Assembly (NCBI GenBank): GCA_001430745.1
Contig: KQ482063.1
Span: 657,681-668,888 of the forward strand
Reading direction: 5' to 3'
DNA from: Auxenochlorella pyrenoidosa
Taxonomy: Eukaryota > Chlorophyta > Trebouxiophyceae > Chlorellales > Chlorellaceae
Length of the DNA: 11,208 bases
Shown piece after piece: positions 1 through 7,163 of this stretch. Both the position numbers and the translations under genes were made by a program. Position 1 is the first letter of the stretch; each line of letters opens with the position of its first letter. Below the pieces are notes generated by a model, which was not told where the DNA came from, did not search any database, and saw only the letters and a program-made list of their open reading frames with translations.

Positions 1-2
1 GT

Positions 3-44
<42 letters not shown>

Positions 45-319
45 TGTTTGAGGGGTGTGTGAATACGGCCGGGGCCGACAACCGCTGCTCGGTTCTCATT
101 ATTGGTGGTCGCCTGCTCGCGACTGGCGCGACCCTGGGTGCACTGCATGCACGGCCGCGGGGGCAGAGCAGCAAGCACGGCGCCCTGCAGGGCCCCATGC
201 CTCGGGCGCTTGCCGCTCGCGCGCCCCGCCTTGGCCCCCCGGCCCGCTCGCGACGCCCGGTCAATCGCCCCTGGCCGCCCATCCACCACCACCCCTCCCG
301 CCCCCCCTCCCCCCTGCAG
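1..319 (+). other. partial upstream intron of RPL3
   Basis: No RPL3 coding sequence is recognisable here. The stretch opens with a GT dinucleotide run and ends with a C-rich polypyrimidine tract and ctgcag immediately before the conserved TARGLRSL exon. The open frames across it are low-complexity, with no similarity to the RPL3 N-terminus. It is most simply the 3' part of an intron whose donor lies at or beyond the left edge. Confidence 0.75.
4..43 (+). repeat. (GT)n microsatellite in RPL3 intron
   Basis: About 20 uninterrupted GT units lie near the start of the upstream intron. On the RNA this is a GU tract, complementary to the CA tract at 619-671 in the next intron. Confidence 0.97.
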
Positions 320-633
320 ACCGCCCGCGGCCTGCGCTCCCTGAACACCGTGTGGGCGGAGCACCTGTCGGAGGAGGTCAAGCGCCGCTTCTACAAGAAC
401 TGGTACAAGGCCAAGAAGAAGGCCTTCACCAAGTGAGCCGCCAGGGCGCGCGGGCCTGGGTGGGGCGGCGCCACGAGGCAATGGGGGAGCTGGCAACGCC
501 GGGCTGAATGGGCGCCAACCGCCCTTGCCTGCGTAAGCAGCAGCGCGCGCTCCAGCCTCGTGCCCGCCCTCCCCCATCCGCACAACTACCTGCTCCCACC
601 TCAACCCCCTCAAACCTCCACACACACACACAC

Positions 634-673
<40 letters not shown>

Positions 674-3369
674 CTGCAGGTACGCCAAGAAGTACGCCGA
701 CGGCAAGAAGGAGATTGAGGCCGAGGTGGCGGAGCTGAAGAAGCACTGCTGCGTGATCCGCGTGCTGGCGCACACCCAGGTGGGCGCGCCGCGCGCGCCG
801 CCGGCGCCGGGCACCGGCATCTGCCTAACAGAAGCTGCGCTACGGGCCTCTCGTCTCCATGCGCGCCGCCCCACCTCGCCCCGCTGGAAGACCCCCCCAC
901 CCCACTCCACCCCACCCCCCCGCCACCCCCTCTGCCACCCCTTAACCCCCCACCCCCACCCTACCCCACCCCCTCTTGTCCCGCCTGCAGGTGCGCAAGG
1001 TGCCCATCGCGCAGAAGAAGGCCCACCTGATGGAGATCCAGGTGGGGGCCCGCCCCGGGCGCTGGGTGCTTGCTTGCCTTGCTTGTTGGCCCTGCGGCAG
1101 CCCCCCTGGGAGCTGCCCTGGGAGCCGCACAGTGTGGCAGCCGGTGCGCGCTGCGCCCACGCTGCCAGCCAAGGGATGCCCAGCCATGGCGCCTCGGCGC
1201 CCGGGATCACACACACACAGACAACCAGACACACACATGCGCCTCCCGTGCAGGTCAACGGCGGCAGCGTGGCCCAGAAGGTGGACTTTGCCTACAACCT
1301 GCTGGAGAAGGCCGTGTCGGTCAACACCGTGTTTAGCCAGAACGAGGCGAGTGGGCAAAAGCAGGGAAAGTTCTGAACAAACTTTGGGGAGCAAATTCAG
1401 CGCGGCAGGCGCCGCCACCTGCCTGCTGCCCTTGGCTTGCGGGCTGGTTGGCGCGTCGGGGCGGGCGCTCCCATGCCTGCTGCGCCGCCGGCTGGTGGGC
1501 CGCCTGCGCGGGCTGGGCCCGTTGCAGGCGCCTGGCCTGCAGGCCAACCCCCTGCTCTCCCTCCCTTCTCGTGAACCTCGCCCCCCCTCCCTGTTCCGCC
1601 TGGCTTCCCACCCCTGCTCCACCCAAGCCTGCTTCATCCACCCCTCCCTCCACTGCAGATGATTGACACCATCGCCATCACCAAGGGCAAGGGCACGGAG
1701 GGCGTGGTGACCCGCTGGGGCGTGTCCCGCCTGCCGCGCAAGACCCACCGCGGCCTGCGCAAGGTGGGCGCAGCCGGGCAGCCCCGCAGCCTGCTCTGGG
1801 ATGCCAGCACTGCGCCGGGGTGGACCGCCACACAGGGCGCGGGCGGGCGACGGCGGGGCACCTGGCCTTCGGCTGGGCGGCTTTGCAGCCAGCCCCAGGA
1901 ACGCCCCAGAAGCTCATCCCCTCCCCCTCGCCCCCCTGCCTCCCCGCCCCCCCAGGTGGCCTGCATCGGCGCCTGGCACCCGGCGCGCGTGGGCTGGACC
2001 GTGGCCCGCTCCGGTGCCATGGGCTTCAACCACCGCACCGAGATGAACAAGAAGGTGTACCGCATCGGCGTCAAGGGCGAGGCCTCCCACTCCGCCACCA
2101 CCGGTGCGCCGCCCGCCGCAGACGCCGAATGCTTCTTCTCCGGCTGCTTCTTCTCGACCTTCTTCTTCTCGCCCCCTTTTTGATTGCCCCTTGCCAGCCA
2201 GCTGTTGCGCTCCTGGCTCGGCTTTTCAGCGCCTGCGCTGCCCCTGCCCCTGCCCTGCGTCGCGCGCGTGCATGCCTCTGCCCGTGTGCCACGCATGCAT
2301 GCCTCGCCTGCGCCCCCCGCCGTGCATGCCCGGGCCCCCGGCCCCGGCCCTGCTGGATGATGACACGTTTGATTCCCCTGCTGATCCACGTGATCGACCT
2401 CAGTATTCGTACACTGACAGCACCCGCCCGCGCCTGCACCTCGTTAACACCGCCCGGCTGCACGCCCCGCCTGCCCGCTCGCGCCGTCGTTTGAGCCACG
2501 ATGCTGCTGTGACCTGCGATGTCGTTGCGCGTCCTCAACCCCAAGGCCCTTCCCCCACCCCACCCCTTCCCCCGTACAGAGCACGACGTGACGGTCAAGG
2601 ACATCACCCCCATGGGCGGCTTCCCCCACTACGGTGTGGTGAAGGAGGACTTTGTGATGATTAAGGTGGGGGTGGGGAGGGGAGAGGGGGGATGTGTGTG
2701 TGATTTCCGCTGCGGCGGCCTCACCTGGCCGCTTGCGCCTGTGCCTGGGGCGTGGTGTTCAGCCCATCTCCTGCTGCGCGGGGGGTCTTTGTGGTGCTTG
2801 CTGGCCTTGGGCCCCTGGAGACTGACTGACCGTTCCGTTGCCCCTGCCCCGTCTGCAGGGCGCCTGCCCCGGCGTCAAGCGCCGCGTCATCACCCTGCGC
2901 AAGTCGCTGTTCCCCCAGACCAGGTACGCTGCATGCGAGGCGTTCTGGAGTGCAGGGGCTGCATGAGCCAGGAAGAATGAGGCTGGGGGGAAGGGGTGCG
3001 GCGTTATGAGCAGGCGGGGGCGCCTGGTCCACTTCTCCAGCACCTCTGCTTGCCTGCCCCCTCACTCCCTGCCTTTCCTGGCATTTTCTTTGCTTCCTAT
3101 GCAGCCGCAACGCCCTGGAGGAAGTGAAGATCAAGTTTATCGATACATCCAGGTGCGGATTACGCGCCCCGGATGTGCCGGGTGCAACGGGTCCATCGTT
3201 TGCAGGGCCAGCGCGATTCCGAGCGCTCTGTGGCCCTCTGCGTGCCCTTTCGACCTTCTTTCTCACAATTTCCATTCATTTCCACCCTTCCCCTTGCAGC
3301 AAGTTCGGCAACGGCCGCTTCCAGACCGCGGAGGAGAAGGCCAAGACCCTGGGCCGCCTCAAGGCCTGA
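320..3369 (+). CDS. RPL3: 60S ribosomal protein L3 (uL3), 5' end missing, ten exons visible
   Basis: uL3 is a large-subunit ribosomal protein whose central extension reaches the peptidyl transferase centre. Exons: 320-432, 680-779, 991-1041, 1254-1346, 1659-1763, 1956-2103, 2580-2665, 2859-2923, 3105-3152 and 3300-3369 (TGA). They total 879 nt, 292 residues, and all join in frame. The family is about 389 residues, so roughly the first 97 lie upstream of the window. Family signatures in order: [127 protein letters not shown] and GRFQT. The histidine in THRG aligns with the 3-methylhistidine site of yeast L3 (His243), and the WH of GAWHP with the W-finger (Trp255-His256); both are retained. The ninth junction splits the Ser codon of FIDTSSKFG. 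Nine complete introns are visible, eight GT-AG and one GC-AG (1347-1658). The 5' exons and promoter are not in the window. Confidence 0.97.
619..671 (+). repeat. (CA)n microsatellite abutting an RPL3 splice acceptor
   Basis: About 26 CA units with one G interruption at 638. The tract ends eight bases before the exon starting at 680 and occupies the place of the polypyrimidine tract before cgcctgcag. Confidence 0.97.
1347..1658 (+). other. GC-AG intron of RPL3
   Basis: The conserved protein reads VFSQNE then [12 protein letters not shown], as in other L3 proteins. The exon must therefore end at GAG (1346), and the next begins at ATGATTGAC (1659) after cactgcag. The first intron bases are gcgagt, a GC donor. 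The nearby GT at 1351 would shift the frame. Confidence 0.88.
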
Positions 3370-3652
3370 GCGCCCGCCGCCGCCTCGAGGCCCGGCAGGG
3401 CAGGGTCGCGCTGCGCCCAGCTGCCAGCCGCCCGCCCGCTTGCACCTCCGTCTGTGTTTCCCCATTCCAGTGTGTAACACTCTTTGGGGCACGTCCTATA
3501 TCAGGTGTTCAGAAGAGAGGAGCCGTGCGGCAGGGCTTCTCAGCGGGCACGGCGTACGCACGAAGCAGCGTCATGTGGAGGGGCGGTGAAGCAGCTCCCT
3601 CGGGCACCTTTTTCGATCCTTCACGGTGTAATCATCCTCAGCACAGGCAGCC
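3370..3652. other. RPL3 3' UTR and intergenic region
   Basis: This holds the RPL3 3' UTR with its TGTAA signal and presumably the promoter of the next gene. I see no convincing TATA box or other promoter element. An open frame runs through it without an ATG, so an upstream non-canonical exon of the next gene cannot be excluded. Confidence 0.5.
3473..3477 (+). promoter_or_regulatory. TGTAA polyadenylation signal of RPL3
   Basis: UGUAA is the usual poly(A) signal of chlorophyte algae. This copy lies about 104 nt after the RPL3 stop, a normal distance. A second TGTAA at about 3624 is nearer the next gene and less likely to be used. Confidence 0.6.
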
Positions 3653-6600
3653 ATGTCGGGCCGGTGGCCACGCGGCTTTCCCTCGGGCAAATCCGAGGCC
3701 GGGCCAGCTCCGCCACCAAGGCGAAGCAAGAATTCCGCAACCAGTTTGGGTGAGCACGGGGGGCCCAGGCTCGGCAGAGGGCGAGCAGGAGAAGGCAGCC
3801 GGGCACCATCACTGGCCATCGCTTGGCTGGGGGGCCTGGCTGCGACTTATTCTGATCGACCGGGCCGTATCTGGGCCCCGCCACATTGCAGAGAGGGGTT
3901 CCCGCTTGAGCAGCCCGACCTCAACCTGGCGGTCACTGACGCCACAGTGCTCGGCCGACAGACCCTGCAGCGCTCGGGCCCCAAGGTGCAGGGCCCGGCC
4001 TGCTACTCGGCAAGCGCCTTCCTGCAGAATATTCTGGAGCGGCACCTCCTCAAGGCGGGCAACGCCTCGCTCGCCAAGCTGCGCAGCGGCGAGCTGGGCG
4101 CCGATGACCCCCGCCTGGCACAGCTGGCACGCCGCGCCAGCTTCATCACCAAGTGAGCCTGCCCTTGGGTTCCCAGCGGGGTGGCGTACTGTATGGATGT
4201 CCAGAAGAAGGCATGCTGCCTTCAGCCTTGCAGTGCCCTGTTGTGCAGCAGACCCGCGCGTGTGCAGCTGCTGCGCAGCTGGCTTGCCAGCTGCCTGCCA
4301 CCGACTCGTGCATGGCCGACAAATCACCTCCTCTGCTGTCACTTCCCACCAACTCCCATCCACATGCAGGCTGGTACCCCACGAGTGGTTTGATGGGTAC
4401 CTTAGGGTGGAGGTGGAGGACGGCACCATCTGCTGGTTTGGGCTGGCTATGCAGTCCAAGCAGCGCTACCTGGCCGACAAGCCGGGCAGCCACCCCCACT
4501 CCGCGGCGCGGCAGCGCATGCTGGCCCCGCAAACTTCTTTTTTCAGCCTGCAGGCCATGGCCAGCCAGCTCAACCAGCCGGTGGTGCTGGTCAGCCGCAG
4601 CATCGCCATCGGCAGCGCCGGCAAGATCAGGGCGGCGCTGCAGCAGCGGGCCAGCGGCGCTGCAGGCAAGTCAGCTGGCTGAGGGCTGCCACCCCCTGGC
4701 CACAGCAAACAAAGTGCAAGCTTGCCAGCCACCGATTTAGCAGGGCTGGCAGCCTGCACGCGATCTCTATGCCACCACGCCTTCTGGTGACCCCCCCCCT
4801 GCTCCCCCCAACCCCCGCGCCCCAACCCTGCCCCGCCCTGCCCTCCCCTGCCGTGCTGCCGGCAGCGCTGCCGCAGAGCCCGACATGCAGGCGGCAGAGG
4901 AGGACCTGGCTGAGCTGGAGGTGGACGACAGCGAGCTGCAGGAGCTGCTGCACGTGTGTGAGGAGGCAGAGGCCGCGGGGGCGGCGGCAGAGGATGTCAG
5001 CGGGGCCGGCGAGGAGGGAAGCAGCGAGGAGGGCCCGCCCCTGCAGCAGGAGCAGCAGCAGGAGCAGCAGCAGGAGCCAGCCGCCCCGGAGCAGCCGGGC
5101 CTGGGCCTTGCTGAGCCAGAGGGCCAGGCCACTGGCGGTGCTGCAGGTGCGTGATGCCGGGTTGATTGCAGGGGGGCCTGAGAAAGTTTGCTACGGCGCT
5201 GACATGCTGCGCCGCGCTTTGCCGTGCTGTGCAAGGTCTGCATAAAAACCCGCAGCCGACCTGCGCCATGCCACACTTCAAGCACTTCCCACTGCCTTGC
5301 TGGCATGCAACAGCAGCACTGCTGCCCCTTCCTGCGTCCCCTTCCTGCAGAGGATGAAGGCGCGGCAGAGGAGGCAGGCGCCGTGTACTTTAGCGAGGCG
5401 GCGATGGAGTCTGTCTTGACCCGCTGCCCCAACATGGACGTCGCCACCGTGGAGCTGCTCAACGAAGTGCGCGGGGCCAGCATGCGGCCAGCCACCCGCA
5501 CTCTGCTGCCGGCAGCGCATGCTGGCCCCGCGAACTTCTTTTTTCAGCCTGCAGGCCATGGCCAGCCAGCTCAACCAGCCAGTGGTGCTGGTCAGCCGCA
5601 GCATCGCCGTCGGCAGCGCCGGCAAGATCAGGGCGGCGCTCCAGCAGCGGGCCAGCGGCGCTGCAGGCAAGCTGCGGTCAGCTGCCAGAGTTGGCAAGCT
5701 GAGAGCGTTTCCAATGCCTACACCCCTTGACAGCATGCCTCCCTACGATACTCTGCAGGTAAGCACCAGCCAGACGGCAAGGTGCATAGCCCCGCCGTCC
5801 ATTCGGCCACTCTGGCCGGGCTCTGCATCCGGCCTTGCGTGGCTGGCGCACCGCGCCGCCTTCATTAGCAAGTGAGCCTGCCACTTTGGACAGGCCAGCC
5901 TAAGGCCAGCTGCTAGGGCATGAGTCTGGCTGCCATCGTCGTGCTGTCCTTGAGCTCCTGCGCTGGCAGCAGGCCGGCACAGCTGCCTGCCGCAGCCTCC
6001 TGCATCGAGTCCCTAGGGGGCATGGTCCGCATCACCCGCCGCTGCCTTGTCCCTCCCACGACCCTGCAGACTAGCCCCTCACTGAGTTGGTTCAACTATG
6101 GTAGCTACCAGAGGAAAGTGTGTGAGACGGCACAATAAGCTGTTTGGCCTGGTGAAACGATGCCATAGGGGTGGCACACCACAATCGCTTGGCAGAAGGG
6201 AGAATGCGCCAGGGCGAGCTGGTGGCAGGCTCAGCGCCTGCTCAAGGTTCTTGCTGCATGCACCACCTGCCACCAGCTCGCTCTGGCGCATTCTCCCTTC
6301 TGCCGGGCAATTCTGGTGTGCCACCCCTCTGGAATCGTTTTACCGTGGCCTGCTGGGCCGCGCAAGCAGCAGCATCGCGGCGCAGGGCATGCACATCGCG
6401 TCGGAGGACAGCCTGGCGGCCTGCCGCGTCACCCCCCTGCTGAGCGACCCAGCAGCGCTGCTCTGCCACCTGCTGCCGCCCCTGCCGAGCTGCAGTGACC
6501 AGCGGCTGCTGGACCTGTCGTTGAGCGGGCCCTGGAGGCGTGCCACGAAGGAGGTGAACGTCAACACGCGACTCGACCCTGTGGGCATTGCCGTCGGGCT

Positions 6601-6895
6601 GCAGCAGCACGCCTGGCAGCTGCTGGTGACGGGCGATGTGCCGCTGCTGCAGCTGGAGACATGGCGCCACGTGGCGTGTTGCCCTGTCAGCACCGCTCGC
6701 ACTCCAGGCAGCCTTGCGATGAAGGTGAAAGGACTTTTTTTAATAGAACTGATATTGCAAAAAATTAGGCTAAGCCAGACCAGGTTCTGCAGCCCCGTCG
6801 CAGTTGATGTGCAGCTCATTCTGCCTGCCATCCATGCTGCCTGCCTGTCCTGGCGGCCAGCGTTTGTACCGCACAGGAACTTGACCAAACACTGA
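3653..6895 (+). CDS. unknown multi-exon gene with internal duplicated exon (tentative model)
   Basis: Function not recognised. A frame-consistent model is 3653-4152, 4370-4665, 4877-5146, 5351-5466, 5555-5758 and 6386-6895, giving about 631 residues. The start is ATG in gcagccATG. The best-supported coding parts are the exon ending RRASFITK joined to LVPHEWFDGYLRVEVEDG (AA|gtgagc to catgcag|G), the acidic/glutamine-rich exon at 4877, and the exon ending DSMPPYDTLQ before gtaagc. A 37-residue segment beginning AMASQLNQP occurs twice (about 229-265 and 395-431) with one I/V difference. Residues about 266-390 are rich in Glu, Ala and Gln. Doubts: 3750-3891 also looks like an intron (gtgagc...attgcag), whose removal would need an unseen upstream start; the second intron has two possible donors; and the end after about 6700 becomes AT-richer and less protein-like. 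It may be a duplicated gene in decay. It converges on the minus-strand gene ending at 7164. Confidence 0.42.
4510..4670 (+). repeat. 161 bp direct repeat, copy 1
   Basis: Matches 5511-5671 without gaps at a spacing of 1001 bp, with four substitutions by eye (157/161). It covers an intron-end-like tract (cttcttttttcagcctgcag) and the segment coding AMASQLNQP...ASGAA. Here the tract is read through as coding in my model. Confidence 0.95.
5041..5078 (+). repeat. CAG/GAG-rich coding microsatellite
   Basis: A run of CAGCAG and CAGGAG triplets encodes a Gln/Glu tract within the acidic exon at 4877-5146. Length variation here would stay in frame. Confidence 0.8.
5511..5671 (+). repeat. 161 bp direct repeat, copy 2
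   Basis: Second copy of 4510-4670. Here the tract before AMASQLNQP works as a real acceptor: the preceding exon (ending ELLNE at 5466, donor gtgcgc) joins in phase at 5555. Past the repeat, copy 2 continues open with GKLRSAARVGKL, whereas copy 1 lacks the ctgcgg that follows gcaag. Confidence 0.95.
5770..6130 (+). pseudogene. decayed copy of the gene's own first exons, inside its last intron
   Basis: Three pieces echo 3980-4420. Around 5772 one frame reads KVHSPAVHSAT, against KVQGPACYSAS in exon 1. At about 5834-5873 another frame reads LAHRAAFISK followed by gtgagcctgcc, against LARRASFITK and the same eleven bases. At about 6069 ctgcag is followed by LAPH then a stop, and shifted by a base WFNYGSYQRKV, against LVPHEWFDGYLRVEV. 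Frame changes, a missing middle and the stop show that it no longer codes. Confidence 0.6.
6146..6350. repeat. imperfect inverted repeat, arms about 85 nt, loop about 34 nt
   Basis: The left arm 6146-6230 pairs with 6265-6350. Long matched blocks include ggggtggcacacca and ggcagaagggagaatgcgcca, with roughly ten mismatches and one gap. The arms are read as similar peptides on both strands (RMRQ and ELVAG; PPAR and GAFSLLP). No clear target-site duplication flanks it. It may be a MITE-like foldback element or a hairpin RNA source. It lies in the putative last intron of the unknown gene. Confidence 0.9.
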
Positions 6896-7163
6896 AAGAT
6901 GCCTGCAGGCCTTTTATTAAGTCAGCTAATTAGGTGACCTTTATGACTGTAACCACTATATGCCTTTCAACTTGAGAAGGGGCAGTGCGCCTGGCACCGA
7001 CACCACCTGCCTGCTTGTCACGTTGGCAACCACTACAGCTGCCGACAGCAGGTGAAGCACAGCCGTCCCAGAGTCTCTTCAGTCTCTGACCACAGACCAG
7101 TGCTAGTTCACAAGGCTTCGATATGGCAGTTTGGAGGAATGAAACATAAGCAGGGTTGTGGGA
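6896..7163. other. convergent 3' intergenic region
   Basis: This separates two genes ending toward each other. It is lower in GC than its surroundings, as expected for 3' UTRs. I see no TGTAA on the minus strand for the ShKT gene here, and no open frame worth calling. Confidence 0.55.
6948..6952 (+). promoter_or_regulatory. candidate TGTAA polyadenylation signal for the unknown gene
   Basis: A TGTAA lies about 53 nt after the stop of the last open frame on the plus strand, a plausible place for the chlorophyte poly(A) signal. Confidence 0.45.

Noticed and set aside
8..436. Open frame beginning with alternating Met-Cys-Val-Cys-Val
   Set aside because: Translation of the GT microsatellite; only 320-432 is real coding sequence.
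1206..1238. Short CA-rich stretch in the RPL3 intron before 1254
   Set aside because: Too short and interrupted to call a significant microsatellite or a pairing partner.
942..1748. 268-residue minus-strand open frame
   Set aside because: It lies across RPL3 exons and introns and is a by-product of high GC; RPL3 conservation accounts for the plus strand.
1634..2389. 251-residue minus-strand open frame with a Lys-rich stretch
   Set aside because: Antisense to RPL3 exons 1659-1763 and 1956-2103; the Lys-rich part is the complement of a pyrimidine-rich TTCTTC tract in an intron.
3006..4682. 558-residue plus-strand open frame
   Set aside because: It runs through RPL3 exons out of frame, the intergenic region and intron-like sequence. 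Only its last part (from 4370) is used, as an exon of the unknown gene.
4769..5501. 244-residue minus-strand open frame with Ser/Cys runs
   Set aside because: The complement of the CAG/GAG-rich acidic exon and nearby intron; low complexity with no recognisable domain.
5920..6138. 72-residue frame with a signal-peptide-like start (MSLAAIVVLSLSS)
   Set aside because: It overlaps the decayed duplicate and corresponds to intron sequence in the intact copy; no independent support.
6098..6895. A separate 265-residue single-exon gene
   Set aside because: Its first third is the palindrome and decayed duplicate. The part from about 6386 fits better as a last exon of the upstream gene, though an independent fragment is not fully excluded.
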